A stretch of DNA of 64,000 nt from JAFGAS01 sp963809875 (GCA_963809875.1 CAWELC010000009.1:124001-188000); one strand, 5' to 3'. Positions 1 through 9,505 are shown, counted from the first letter of the stretch. Numbers and translations: made by a program. The notes: a model not told the origin generated them from the sequence alone.

Positions 1-1584
1 CCCGACATGTCTCTGATTCGACTGAAGGCCGATCTGTTTACCGAGGCGCTCGCAGGCAAACCCGTTTCCACCATACAGACCACCGGATACGGCGACGTGG
101 TCTGGGCCCTCTTCCCGGTCATGAACCAGGACGAGATTGCGTGCCTCGTGATGACCGCAAACTTCGTCCCCAAGTCGCTCCTATCCCGAATGCTGGCCAT
201 CGGCGACTTTCTGGAGGGCTATAAGAAGAACAAGCTCCTCAAGGAGCCGATCGTCCTTTCCTATCTGATTACGCTGGCCATCATCGCGCTGCTTCTGGTC
301 TTTACCGCCACCTGGCTCGGCTTCTATCTGGCCAAGGGCATCACCGTACCGATTTCCATGCTGGCGGAGGGGACCAAGAAAGTCGCCGACGGCAACCTGG
401 ACGTCTACGTGGACGTCACCACGAACGACGAGGTGGGCGTCCTGGTTGATTCGTTCAACAAGATGACCCAGGACCTGAAGATGCAGTCCAGAAGGCTCGA
501 ACGGGCCTATAACGAGCTTTCCCTCAGCAGCCTCGAGATCGAGGCCCGCCGGCGCTACATGGAGATCGTCCTGAAGAACGTGGCGGCCGGCGTCATTTCC
601 GTCGATAAGGACGGAATCATCACGACCATCAATAAATCGGCCGAGCGGATGCTCGCCATCAAGACGGCCAAGGTCATCGAACATCCCTTCGAGGAAGTGC
701 TCAGGGAGAAGCACTATTCCATCGTCAGGGGGATCGTCGAGGACCTCATGGCCTCCAAAGAGGGGTTCATCCAGCGCCAGGTGGAGATCCCGCTGGAGGA
801 CAGGACGCTGATCCTCATGGCGAATTTCAACTATCTCGTGGATGAGGAGGGGAACTACCTGGGGATGGTCGCGGTGTTTGACGATATCACCGAAATCATG
901 AGGGCGCAGAAGATGGCCGCCTGGCGTGAGGTCGCCCGGCGCATCGCCCACGAGATCAAGAACCCGCTCACCCCCATCAAGCTCTCCGCCCAGAGGATCA
1001 GGAAGAAATACCTGGATCGGCTTGGCGACGACGCCGAGGTCATGGATGAATGCACCAGGACCATCATCACCCAGGTCGAGGAGATGAAGGCCCTCGTCGA
1101 CGCCTTCTCCCAATTCGCCCGGATGCCGGCGACGCGTCTTCGGCCCAATGACCTTAACGACATCGTAAACGAGACCCTGGCCCTTTACCGAGAGACCCAC
1201 AAGAACATCACGTACGGGTTTGTGGAGGACCGGACGCTTCCCGTAATGAACCTGGACCGGGAGCAGATAAAGCGGGTCCTGATCAACCTGCTTGAAAACG
1301 CCGTGGAGGCGATCGATGACGGCGGGTCCGTCGAGATCAAGACCTCCTTCCTGGAGGATCAGAAGAAGGCGCGTCTGGTCATTGCCGATACGGGCCGGGG
1401 GGTGACGCCCGAGGTCAAAGACAGGATATTTGAGCCCTACTATTCCACCAAGAAGAGCGGGACGGGATTGGGGCTGACCATTGTCACCACGATCATATCC
1501 GACCACCACGGCGATATACGGGTCTTCAATAACGACCCGGTTGGAACGAAATTTGTTATCGATCTTCCGATAGGGACTCAATGA
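1..1584 (+). CDS. NtrY-like sensor histidine kinase (5' partial)
   Basis: Membrane sensor kinase that phosphorylates the response regulator encoded next to it. The reading frame is open at base 1, so the N-terminal sensor region lies outside the window. Counting from the first internal Met (base 7): membrane segment about 81-108, HAMP about 105-160, PAS about 185-295, HisKA with the phospho-acceptor His at about 315 (AHEIKNPLTP), then the HATPase with N box (LLENAVEAIDDGG), G1 (DTGRGV) and G2 (GTGLGL). The HAMP-PAS-HisKA order and the H-box wording are typical of the NtrY family. The stop overlaps the next start (ATGA), indicating translational coupling. The signal sensed cannot be read from this sequence. 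Confidence 0.9.
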   Translation, partial: PDMSLIRLKADLFTEALAGKPVSTIQTTGYGDVVWALFPVMNQDEIACLVMTANFVPKSLLSRMLAIGDFLEGYKKNKLLKEPIVLSYLITLAIIALLLVFTATWLGFYLAKGITVPISMLAEGTKKVADGNLDVYVDVTTNDEVGVLVDSFNKMTQDLKMQSRRLERAYNELSLSSLEIEARRRYMEIVLKNVAAGVISVDKDGIITTINKSAERMLAIKTAKVIEHPFEEVLREKHYSIVRGIVEDLMASKEGFIQRQVEIPLEDRTLILMANFNYLVDEEGNYLGMVAVFDDITEIMRAQKMAAWREVARRIAHEIKNPLTPIKLSAQRIRKKYLDRLGDDAEVMDECTRTIITQVEEMKALVDAFSQFARMPATRLRPNDLNDIVNETLALYRETHKNITYGFVEDRTLPVMNLDREQIKRVLINLLENAVEAIDDGGSVEIKTSFLEDQKKARLVIADTGRGVTPEVKDRIFEPYYSTKKSGTGLGLTIVTTIISDHHGDIRVFNNDPVGTKFVIDLPIGTQ

Positions 1585-2942
1585 AAAAACGAATCCTGAT
1601 CGTTGACGACGAAGAGAGCATCCGCAAATCGCTCGTCGGGGCGCTTACCGACGAAGGGTACGAGGTCTTTGACGCCGAGGACGGAAAGAAAGCCCTGGAG
1701 CTTGCCGAGACGACGAGACCGCACCTGATACTCCTGGATATCTGGATGCCCCAGATGGACGGCATGGAGGTGCTCCGCAGGCTCAATAAGGATTTCCCCG
1801 AGGCGGCGGTGATCATGATATCCGGCCACGGGACTATCGAGACGGCCGTCAAAGCGGCCAAGCTCGGCGCCTATGACTTCGTCGAGAAGCCCCTCTCTCT
1901 GGAAAAGATCATCATAACGATCGACCACGCCCTCAGGGAAAAGAGCCTCGAGAGCGAGGTAAGCCTCTACCGGGCCCGTTTTGACGTGAGCACGACGATC
2001 GTCGGCGAGACCCCGCCGATCACGAAACTCAAGGAGGAGATCAAGATGGCAGCCCCCACCGGCAGCTATGTATTGATCTCCGGAGAAAACGGCACGGGAA
2101 AGGAGCTCGTGGCCCGGGCGCTCTTTGCCATGAGCAAGCGAAGCGATGCCCCGTTCGTGGAGGTAAACTGCGCGGCCATTCCCGAAGAGCTGATAGAGAG
2201 TGAGCTTTTCGGGTACGAGAAAGGCGCTTTTACCGGTGCGGACGCCAAAAAACTCGGGAAGTTCGATCTGGCCGACGGCGGCACGATATTCCTCGACGAG
2301 ATCGGCGACATGAGCCTCAAGACGCAGGCCAAGATCCTGAGGATACTGCAGGAGGGCTCGTTTGACCGGGTGGGGGGCACAAAGACCATCACGGTTGACG
2401 TGCGCGTGATCGCCGCGACCAACCAGAACCTCACGAGGAAGATCGAAGAGGGCACGTTCCGTGAGGACCTCTATTTCCGCCTGAACGTACTTCCGCTGGT
2501 CGTGCCGTCGCTCCGTGAGCGGACCGGCGACATTCCGCTTCTGGTGGAACACTTCATCAACGAGTTTTCAAAGGGTGAGATTCGCCGAAAGAAGACAATC
2601 GATCCGCGCGCAGTCGAGATGCTCAAGGAATATTTCTGGCCCGGAAACGTCCGGGAGCTCAAGAATCTTGTCGAGCGGCTCACCATCATGACCAGAGACA
2701 GCGTCATCACTCCGGAAGACATACCCGACTATATCAGGGGGAAGGTTAAGGAGGGGGGCGACGAACCGCTTTTTGCCTATGACGATCTCAAGCAGGCGCG
2801 GGATCAATTCGAGCGGATCTTTATCGAGAGGAAGCTCAAAGAAAACGACTTCAACATCACTGCCACGGCAAAGATCCTCAACATGGAGCGAAGCCATCTC
2901 CACAAGAAGATCCGGAGCTACAAAATAGACCAGGGTAAGTAG
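1581..2942 (+). CDS. NtrX/NtrC-family sigma-54-dependent response regulator
   Basis: Activator of sigma-54 promoters and partner of the kinase whose stop it overlaps by 4 bp. An N-terminal receiver (residues 1-120) has the acidic pair D9-D10 and phospho-acceptor D53. The central AAA+ domain (about 140-375) has Walker A GENGTGKE, the sigma-54 contact loop GAFTGA, Walker B (TIFLDEIGD) and arginine-rich sensor segments. A Fis-type helix-turn-helix closes the protein (NITATAKILNMERSHLHKKI). The 453-residue length is normal for NtrX. Targets are unknown; NtrYX systems elsewhere control nitrogen, redox or envelope functions, but nothing nearby shows which applies here. Confidence 0.93.
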   Translation: MKKRILIVDDEESIRKSLVGALTDEGYEVFDAEDGKKALELAETTRPHLILLDIWMPQMDGMEVLRRLNKDFPEAAVIMISGHGTIETAVKAAKLGAYDFVEKPLSLEKIIITIDHALREKSLESEVSLYRARFDVSTTIVGETPPITKLKEEIKMAAPTGSYVLISGENGTGKELVARALFAMSKRSDAPFVEVNCAAIPEELIESELFGYEKGAFTGADAKKLGKFDLADGGTIFLDEIGDMSLKTQAKILRILQEGSFDRVGGTKTITVDVRVIAATNQNLTRKIEEGTFREDLYFRLNVLPLVVPSLRERTGDIPLLVEHFINEFSKGEIRRKKTIDPRAVEMLKEYFWPGNVRELKNLVERLTIMTRDSVITPEDIPDYIRGKVKEGGDEPLFAYDDLKQARDQFERIFIERKLKENDFNITATAKILNMERSHLHKKIRSYKIDQGK

Positions 2943-2996
2943 CTCGGCGTCGACGATTCACCGAGCCCCGGTATCCGTCCCCTTTCCTTGTCTATC

Positions 2997-4272
2997 CTAC
3001 CACCGTTTTCGACTTGTTTTCCGATCCCGGTTTCTTTCCTGTTCGTGACGGACGGGCGCCTGGGCCTCTTCGCCCAGCTCGGACTCCTCGGCCACCCTGA
3101 AGGGGATCTTCTGGCCGATGAGGTGCTCGATCGGCTCCAGATTGTAAGCGTCGTCCTCCGACGAGAGCGAGATCGCCACGCCGCTTCTGCCGGCCCGGGC
3201 CGTCCTGCCGATCCGGTGCACGTAATCTTCCGGGTTTTGAGGGAGGTCGTAGAGTATGACGCAGTCGACGTCCTCGATGTGAAGGCCGCGCGAAGCAACG
3301 TCGGTGCCGATAAGGACGCGGATCTCCCCCTTCATGAACCGCTCGAGGATCTTGAGGCGCTTGCGCTGGGGTATGTCGCCGGAAAGGGCCTGGGCGGAGA
3401 TCCCGTTTCGGGTAAGCCTCTCCTTGATCATCATCACGCCGCTCTTGGTGTTGGAGAATACCAGGATCTTGTTGCTGTCGATCCTGCCGACAAGCCCCGA
3501 GCAGCAGCCGGAACTTCTCGCGCTTCGACACATGGTAGAGCTGCTGGGTGACCTCGTCAACGGTGATGCTCTCCGGCGTGGCGGATACCTCCACGGGTAT
3601 CTTCATGAAGTGGTACGTGGCCTCGACGACGGAAAAGGTGATGGTTGCCGAAAAGAGGAGGGTCTGGCGGTCCGTAAACGAGGGGAGCTTCTTGAGGACG
3701 AAGCGCAGGTCTTTGATGAAGCCCATGTCGAGGAGACGGTCGGCCTCGTCGATCACGATGATCTCAATCCCGCCTGTCTTCAGGATCCCCTGCTTCATGT
3801 AGTCGATAAGGCGGCCCGGGGTCCCGACGACGATGTCGACGCCCTTCCTGAGGATATCGGCCTGCTCGCGGTAGTCGACCCCTCCGTAGACGGCGACAAA
3901 GCTGAGGCCCGTGTGGGCACCGAGATCGTGGGCCTCCCGCTCGATCTGGACGGCCAGCTCCCGCGTTGGGGCGATGACCAGGGCCCGGGGCTGCACGCTT
4001 CCGGGCCTCGGGTTCTTGAGGAAGTGGTCAAAGATGGTGATGAGAAAGGCGGCGGTCTTGCCGGTGCCTGTCTGGGCCTGGCCGATGAGGTCATAGCCGG
4101 CCAGCGTATAGGGCAGCGCCATTCTCTGGATCTCGGAGGGAGTGACAAACCCCAGGTCCCGGATACCGGCAAGGACCCGCTCGTCGAGATTCATGTCGTC
4201 AAAGGAATCTATCGGCGGAATATCTTGGGAGGGTGGGGTGTCGTAGTCAGGAGTCGTTTTTGTTTTGGGCAT
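2997..4272 (-). CDS. DEAD-box RNA helicase (RhlE/RhlB type), frameshifted in sequence
   Basis: ATP-dependent RNA helicase. The N-terminal part (from 4272) has the Q motif region, Walker A AQTGTGKT, PTRELA, and the DEAD box (VIDEADRLLD); SAT reads SATITFS. The second RecA-like domain continues in another frame: after KFRLLLG the family sequence resumes as LVGRIDSNKILVFSNT, then TDVASRG and HRIGRTARAGRSG. The switch falls at a C4 run (3495-3498 on the plus strand, G4 in the gene), so removing one base restores a protein of about 424 residues. The gene converges with the two-component operon. This is probably a consensus error, since both halves are well conserved. Confidence 0.85.
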
Positions 4273-4543
4273 GCGATCCGTATGATTAAGTGTTCAGTTC
4301 TGTGATTGAAGAGCCTGCCTTGAGCCGGCCTGCGTATTTCAAATTCTTAAATTCTTAATTTTGTAATATATCACGTTTTTTTTCATAAATCAACGATGTT
4401 TTCGCTCGCACCGCAAGAAAACGGAATATGGAGGGGCCTTATCGCAGCTTCTCCGGGCCTGCTTCCCGGCAGTCTCTTTCGGCCCTCTTACATCATTTGC
4501 TTTCTCGCAGCGTGAGCCGTTTGGTCTTCCGGGAATAATATCC
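4273..4543. other. AT-rich intergenic stretch between divergent helicase and rarA
   Basis: No gene is seen. The part near 4340-4400 is AT-rich, unlike the surrounding coding DNA, and probably carries the minus-strand promoter of the helicase. The rarA promoter at the right end is listed separately. Confidence 0.4.
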
Positions 4544-4575
4544 TTGCCACTATACCCATTTCTGATTATAATCAG
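4544..4575 (+). promoter_or_regulatory. Predicted sigma-70 promoter of rarA with palindrome over the -10 box
   Basis: TTGCCA (4544-4549), a 17-bp spacer, then TATAAT (4567-4572). The -10 box lies inside a perfect 14-bp palindrome, CTGATTATAATCAG (4562-4575), which could be an operator. The expected transcript start, about 4579, leaves only some 10 nt before the GTG start. Confidence 0.6.
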
Positions 4576-4589
4576 CTAAGGAGACGTTC

Positions 4590-5942
4590 GTGGATATCTT
4601 CGACCACACCGACAAGAAGCGCCGGGAAAAGCGAGCGCCGCTGGCCGACCGGATGCGGCCCAGGTCTCTCGACGAATTCGTGGGACAGTCCGAGATCCTC
4701 GCGTCCGGCAAGCTCCTGCGCGTCTCGATCGAGCGCGACGAGATCGTCTCGATGATCTTCTGGGGGCCGCCGGGCTCGGGCAAGACGACACTCGCCCGCG
4801 TCATCGCCGAGCACTCCAAGTCCACCTTCGTCTCTTTTTCGGCCGTTACCTCCGGGATCAAGGAAGTCAGGGAGGTCATCGAACAGGCCGGCAACGACCT
4901 GAAATATTACGGCAAAAGGACGATCCTCTTCATCGACGAGATTCACCGCTTCAACAAGGCCCAACAGGACGTGTTTTTGCCGTACGTCGAGGACGGCACC
5001 ATCGTGCTCATCGGCGCCACCACCGAAAACCCCTCGTTTGAGGTCAATTCGGCGCTGCTGTCCCGCACAAGGGTCTACGTCTTCGGCCAGCTTACCGAAG
5101 AGGACCTTGCCGTCATCGTCCGCCGGGCCGTGACCGACCCGGACCGCGGCCTGGGGGGGCTCCCGCTCATCGTGGATGACGACGCGCTGGGGCATCTGGC
5201 GTCCCAGTCCCACGGGGACGCCCGGATCGCGCTGTCGGGCCTCGAGATCGCCGTGGCCAATACCGCTGCCGCCCCGGACGGGACGATCCACGTGACGCTT
5301 GCCGTCGCCGAGGAGGCGATGCAGCGGCGCGCCCTCATGTACGACAAAGGCGGCGAAGAGCACTACAACATTATCTCGGCCCTCCATAAATCGGTCCGGG
5401 ACTCGGACCCGGACGCGGCCCTCTACTGGCTGTCCCGCATGGTCGAGGGGGGGGAGGACCCGCTCTATATCGCCCGGCGGCTCATCCGTATGGCGATCGA
5501 GGACATCGGGCTGGCGGATCCCCATGCCCTTTCGGTGACTGTGGCCGCCAAAGACGCCTACCACTTCATGGGGTACCCCGAGGGGGAGCTGGCGCTGGCC
5601 GAAGCGGCGGTCTATCTGGCCTGCGCGCCCAAGAGCAACGCCGTCTATACGGCGTTCACGGAGGCGGCAAAAGACGTCAAAAAATACGGGGCCCTGCCGG
5701 CGCCGTTGGTCATCCGAAACGCCCCCACACGGCTCATGAAAGAGATCGGATATGGAAAGGGTTATAAATACGCCCATAGCTACGCGAACGCGAAGGTAGA
5801 TCAGGAGCATCTTCCCACAAAGCTTGCCGGGAGGATCTACTACCATCCCACAGACCGGGGATTCGAGGATGAAATCAAGCGGAGGCTCTCGGCGCAGAGA
5901 GCCAAACACGAAAGAAAGCTGAAAGTAAAAGATACACCATAA
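4590..5942 (+). CDS. rarA: Replication-associated recombination protein A (RarA/MgsA AAA+ ATPase)
   Basis: Clamp-loader-like AAA+ ATPase that acts at stalled replication forks. Walker A is GPPGSGKTT (about residue 57) and Walker B is LFIDEIHRFNK; the C-terminal tetramerisation domain is present (RLIRMAIEDIGLADP, YPEGELALAEAAVYL, and the GYKYAHSY and RFYYHP-like ends). The 450-residue length is normal. Translation starts at GTG 4590, chosen because AAGGAG (4578-4583) sits just upstream and the family N-terminus (PLADRMRPRSLDEFVGQ) follows. A short gap to the next gene suggests co-transcription. Confidence 0.95.
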   Translation: MDIFDHTDKKRREKRAPLADRMRPRSLDEFVGQSEILASGKLLRVSIERDEIVSMIFWGPPGSGKTTLARVIAEHSKSTFVSFSAVTSGIKEVREVIEQAGNDLKYYGKRTILFIDEIHRFNKAQQDVFLPYVEDGTIVLIGATTENPSFEVNSALLSRTRVYVFGQLTEEDLAVIVRRAVTDPDRGLGGLPLIVDDDALGHLASQSHGDARIALSGLEIAVANTAAAPDGTIHVTLAVAEEAMQRRALMYDKGGEEHYNIISALHKSVRDSDPDAALYWLSRMVEGGEDPLYIARRLIRMAIEDIGLADPHALSVTVAAKDAYHFMGYPEGELALAEAAVYLACAPKSNAVYTAFTEAAKDVKKYGALPAPLVIRNAPTRLMKEIGYGKGYKYAHSYANAKVDQEHLPTKLAGRIYYHPTDRGFEDEIKRRLSAQRAKHERKLKVKDTP

Positions 5943-5957
5943 TATTCTGAGGAGTTC

Positions 5958-6569
5958 ATGATGCAGGTGAGAAGATATCTCGGTGTGCTGATAGCCGTCC
6001 TCTTTCTATTCTTCTTTGCCGTCGGCGCCCTTGCCGCGCCCCTGACGTCGCAGGATAAGGAGCAGCTCAAGTGGCTGTTCGGCATGCTGGAGACGTCCGT
6101 AAACCAGGGGGACGCCCAGGGGATCATCAACCTCTTTTCGCCCAACATGCCTCAGGACCGGCGGAAACTCCTGACTGACGACATATATGCGAGGGTTGCG
6201 GGCGGCGGGATCAGGCTCTCCTTCTATCCTAATCTCTCCGATGAAAGCATCAAGGAGATTCAGCCGGGCACCCTCTATGAGGTGAGCGGAACGTTTTCCG
6301 CTGAGGGGCCGCAATGGAACGTCTCGGGGCTTTCGGCTACCTTCACCGTCGAGCGGGTGGGCTACTATTTCTATATCTATGATACGAACCTCTTAGAAAA
6401 GATGAGCCCGGCGTCGGTGTTCAAGACGGTGGGAGTGGTCTTTATCATCATCGCGGCCATCTTTCTTTTGGGCCTCATCGGGTTGATCATTATCATCGTT
6501 CTGATAGTCAGGAGCCAGAAAAAAAAGAAGGCGGTCGTAGGTACCGGAGACGGACCGGGTGCGGTGTAG
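5958..6569 (+). CDS. Exported, C-terminally membrane-anchored protein of unknown function
   Basis: A 203-residue protein not recognised as a known family. A signal peptide is visible (residues about 1-27, hydrophobic core LIAVLFLFFFAVGALA, cut near ALAAP). A roughly 115-residue soluble domain follows, with a helix-loop start (EQLKWLFGMLETSVNQGDAQGIINLFS) resembling NTF2-like/SnoaL folds, though that is only a guess. A strong membrane segment (about 147-183) and a short basic tail (RSQKKKK) end the protein, so the domain should face the periplasm. It lies 15 bp after rarA and is probably transcribed with it. Confidence 0.7.
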   Translation: MMQVRRYLGVLIAVLFLFFFAVGALAAPLTSQDKEQLKWLFGMLETSVNQGDAQGIINLFSPNMPQDRRKLLTDDIYARVAGGGIRLSFYPNLSDESIKEIQPGTLYEVSGTFSAEGPQWNVSGLSATFTVERVGYYFYIYDTNLLEKMSPASVFKTVGVVFIIIAAIFLLGLIGLIIIIVLIVRSQKKKKAVVGTGDGPGAV

Positions 6570-6837
6570 ACACCGCGTAACATCCCTGCATTTGCCGGCA
6601 CCCCGACACGCGGAAAGCTGCGCACAGATCATGCTGTTTGGCGCCTTCTGATGCCACGAGGGCTCGGGGACGGGCCCGGCGTTCTGTCGTGTGGGGGTAG
6701 GGCCGAGGCGACATATGTCTCCTCGATCCACTCAAAGGATCGCGGCTCTGCGCCTTTGGGCCCGAGACGGGGACACGAACCGGGGATATCCGAAAAAATT
6801 AAAATAACAGTATGCTCATCTTTTTGAGCGCAGCTAC

Positions 6838-7305
6838 ATGATCGAGATCGAATACCTCATTGACGTTCCCTATTACCTGCCGGTCGTGACCTCCTGGGTG
6901 TTCCGCGAGTGGTGCAGGCAGGACGGGAGCCCGGAGCTGGTCGTGTCCCGATACAAGCAGCGGCTCTCGAGGGGCCGTATCCCCCTGACGCTCGTGGCGC
7001 TTAAGGACGGAACGGCGGTCGGGGTTATCTCGCTGAAGCTCGACGAACTCCCCACCAGGCCCGACCTCTTCCCGTGGCTCGGCTCGCTGTACGTCGTCCC
7101 CGAGCATCGGGGCGGAGGGATCGGGAAGCTTCTCGTCAGGCGGGCGGAGTTCATCGCGCAGGAGGTGGGTGTCGGCACGCTCTTCGTCTTTACCGATTCT
7201 CTGGGGGACCTCTGCGAAAAGGAAGGGTGGTTCTATATTGGAGACGAGCCGTACAGGAACGAAAAGAATGTCTCCATATACGGGAAAAATATCACCTCCG
7301 TGTGA
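6838..7305 (+). CDS. GNAT-family N-acetyltransferase
   Basis: Small (155 residue) acyl-CoA-dependent acetyltransferase. Motif A, the acetyl-CoA pyrophosphate-binding loop, reads VVPEHRGGGIGKLLV at about residues 83-98, preceded by a beta-strand with LGSLY. The C-terminal strand with ITSV-like ending completes the fold. The acceptor substrate cannot be inferred. The ATG at 6838 lacks a strong ribosome-binding site, so the exact start is moderately certain. The gene is flanked by long non-coding stretches and looks monocistronic. Confidence 0.8.
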   Translation: MIEIEYLIDVPYYLPVVTSWVFREWCRQDGSPELVVSRYKQRLSRGRIPLTLVALKDGTAVGVISLKLDELPTRPDLFPWLGSLYVVPEHRGGGIGKLLVRRAEFIAQEVGVGTLFVFTDSLGDLCEKEGWFYIGDEPYRNEKNVSIYGKNITSV

Positions 7306-7605
7306 TTCCATATGACGCGATGCCGTTTCCCGGCCGGATACCGCACACCGTGCAAGGCAACCGCACCCGACGCACGGCCTCCGGTCCCCTCCGAAAGGAT
7401 CTCCCCGGGTCTTCGACGGGTTTTCGCCCGATAAACCATCGGTTACGCGAGTCTCGTTTTCTATGCTGCGCGTGATCGGCTTGACTTGGCCGGCCGGGGT
7501 GCACGGGAAGACCAGGGAGCCCGCAAGGGCGACTGCATAGTCAAGACACACCTTGTACCCTTCTGAGACTTCCGCGCCAAAAAAACGGACGTGACCACAA
7601 AAGGG
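7306..7605. other. Intergenic stretch without recognisable gene
   Basis: No convincing coding region; short frames here lack family sequence and ribosome-binding sites. The promoter and leader of the downstream transporter follow. Confidence 0.4.
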
Positions 7606-7633
7606 TTGCTATCTGGCGCCATATCGCTATAAT
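7606..7633 (+). promoter_or_regulatory. Strong predicted sigma-70 promoter
   Basis: TTGCTA (7606-7611), 16-bp spacer, and consensus TATAAT (7628-7633). The expected start of transcription, near 7640, falls exactly at the first base pair of the folded leader that follows. Confidence 0.7.
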
Positions 7634-7640
7634 ATCTCGC

Positions 7641-7696
7641 GTGAAGCGATGAGTCCGGCAGCTCACCGGAGACCGACGGGAAAAGACCCGATTCAC
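7641..7696 (+). ncRNA. Folded 5' leader (three-way-junction-like), unassigned class
   Basis: Three helices can be drawn by eye: P1 GTGAA (7641-7645) with TTCAC (7692-7696); P2 TCCGG (7654-7658) with CCGGA (7666-7670), 7-nt loop; P3 CGGG (7777-style tetramer at 7677-7680) with CCCG (7687-7690), A-rich loop AAAAGA. It starts at the predicted transcript start and ends just before an AAGGGGAGAG purine run (7701-7710). It could be a metabolite- or ion-sensing leader for the transporter downstream. It matches no riboswitch class I can name, and covariation is untested. Confidence 0.35.
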
Positions 7697-7733
7697 CATA
7701 AAGGGGAGAGATATCCAGGGCAACGTACTGCAT

Positions 7734-9398
7734 ATGATCTTTGGCATCATGGGGGGACTAGGTCTCTTCTTCTTTGGCATTCGCACCATGGGAGACGGCC
7801 TCCAGAAATACGCCGGAGATCGCCTCAGGAATTTCCTCAAGAGCATCACAAAAAACCGCTTCGTCGCAATGCTTACGGGGCTGGTGGTCACGGCGATTAT
7901 ACAATCGAGCAGCGCCACAACCGTCATGACGGTGAGCCTCGTCAACGCCGGTCTCATTAACCTGGTCCAGGCCATCGGGGTGGTCTTCGGCGCTAACATC
8001 GGCACCACGATGACCGCCCAGCTCATCGCCTTTCGCGTTCAGGACTACGCCTTACCAATCCTGGGCATCGGGGTCATCCTCTACCTTTTCTTCAAGAAAG
8101 AAAAAATCATCTATTTCGGTCAGATCCTCATGGGCTTCGGGATGCTCTTCTTCGGGCTTCTCATCATGTCGGACGCCTTTATCTTCCTCAAGGAGTCCCA
8201 GAAAGTCCTGGATCTCTTCATGAGCCTCGACGGCTTCCCGCTGATCGCCGTTTTCATCGGTACCGTCTTCACCATGATTATGCAGAGCTCCTCGGTTACC
8301 GTCGGCATTACCATGGCCCTGGCTACGACCGGCCTGATCTCTTTTCCGACGAGTGTCGCCCTTATCCTCGGCGACAACATCGGCACCACCATAACCGCCC
8401 AGCTTGCCTCTATCGGGACCAATATCAGCGCCCGCAGGACCGCCTGGGCCCACACGATGTTTAACGTCATCGGTGTCTGCTACATCTTTCCCCTCCTGCC
8501 CTATTACGTGAAACTCATCAACATGATCACTCCGGGAGACGTAGGATTTATTATTTCCACGTCCGCGGAGGCCGCGCGGTTCAACATGAACATCGGGGAC
8601 GCCCCCTACGTTGCCCGGCACATCGCGAACGCCCATACCCTGTTCAACGTCATTAACGTGATTCTCTTCCTGCCGATGATCGGCGGACTCGCCAAAGTCG
8701 TAACCTGGATCGTGCCGGGAAAGGTGGAGACGGAGGACGAATTTCACCTCGTCTACCTCAAGGGGCAGATCATCTCGCCGGTCATCGCGGTGGAAGAGGC
8801 GCGAAACGAGGCTGTCCGCATGGCGCGGTCCACGCTGGAGATGCTCGACGAGGATATGCGGGCGCTCTTAAACGATGACGTCAAGAAGCTTGACAACGTC
8901 AGGAGGCTCGAGGGACGGGTCGACGTGCTGCAGAAAGAGATCACGGCCTATTGTGTGAACATCTCGCAGGAGTCGATCACTCCGGAGGTATCCAAGAACA
9001 TCACCTCGCTGATCAACATGGTCAACAACATCGAGCGGATCGGCGACCACTGCGACAACCTGAGCGAGCTCATCGAAAGAAAGAAGGTCGAAAAACACTC
9101 ATTTTCCGATGAAGCGCTCGACGGCATACGGGACATTTACCATGACACACGCCACTTCCTTGAGTTCGTTATTCAGGGCATGGTAAAGCAGGATACCGGC
9201 ATCAAGCCCGAGGCCGATCGGTTCGAAAAGCGCATCAACTACCTGGAGGATACGTTGCGGCGGGCCCATATCGACCGTCTGAACGCGGGCACCTGCAGCG
9301 TTGAATCCGGCCTCGTCTTTATCGACATGCTGACGAATTTCGAGAAGATCGGGGATCACGTCTTCAATGTGGCCGAGGCCGTCGTCGGGATCAAATAG
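7734..9398 (+). CDS. Na+/phosphate cotransporter with C-terminal PhoU-like domain
   Basis: Inner-membrane Na/Pi symporter of the NptA/YjbB type (554 residues). The duplicated transport core carries the two family signatures IIQSSSATTV (about residue 60) and IMQSSSVTVG (about 180), with the surrounding GANIGTT and GDNIGTT repeats. After the last membrane segments (about residue 320) comes a PhoU-type helical bundle (to about 550, with ERIGDHCDNL and EKIGDHVFNV). ATG 7734 is the only in-frame ATG after the upstream stop at 7650. The purine-rich run at 7701-7710 is rather far for a ribosome-binding site, so a non-ATG start slightly upstream is possible. A phosphate-binding protein gene follows. 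Confidence 0.9.
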   Translation: MIFGIMGGLGLFFFGIRTMGDGLQKYAGDRLRNFLKSITKNRFVAMLTGLVVTAIIQSSSATTVMTVSLVNAGLINLVQAIGVVFGANIGTTMTAQLIAFRVQDYALPILGIGVILYLFFKKEKIIYFGQILMGFGMLFFGLLIMSDAFIFLKESQKVLDLFMSLDGFPLIAVFIGTVFTMIMQSSSVTVGITMALATTGLISFPTSVALILGDNIGTTITAQLASIGTNISARRTAWAHTMFNVIGVCYIFPLLPYYVKLINMITPGDVGFIISTSAEAARFNMNIGDAPYVARHIANAHTLFNVINVILFLPMIGGLAKVVTWIVPGKVETEDEFHLVYLKGQIISPVIAVEEARNEAVRMARSTLEMLDEDMRALLNDDVKKLDNVRRLEGRVDVLQKEITAYCVNISQESITPEVSKNITSLINMVNNIERIGDHCDNLSELIERKKVEKHSFSDEALDGIRDIYHDTRHFLEFVIQGMVKQDTGIKPEADRFEKRINYLEDTLRRAHIDRLNAGTCSVESGLVFIDMLTNFEKIGDHVFNVAEAVVGIK

Positions 9399-9479
9399 CC
9401 GGCGTCCGAACACGATCGCCGATGCCATCGATCGAGCCCGCCCCACCGGGGAGGGGTTCGGAACGGGAGCATTCCGGGT

Positions 9480-9505
9480 CCCTGACGGGCTGACGGCCGT
9501 CAGGG
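9480..9505 (+). other. Perfect 9-bp stem-loop between transporter and pstS-like gene
   Basis: CCCTGACGG (9480-9488) pairs with CCGTCAGGG (9497-9505) around an 8-nt loop. No T run follows, so it is not a standard intrinsic terminator; it may be a processing or attenuation structure. Confidence 0.45.

Noticed and set aside
181..1581. 466-codon antisense frame over the histidine kinase
   Set aside because: Shadow of a complete kinase reading frame with no own signals.
4572..5909. 445-codon minus-strand frame over rarA
   Set aside because: Antisense to RarA, no ribosome-binding site or family match.
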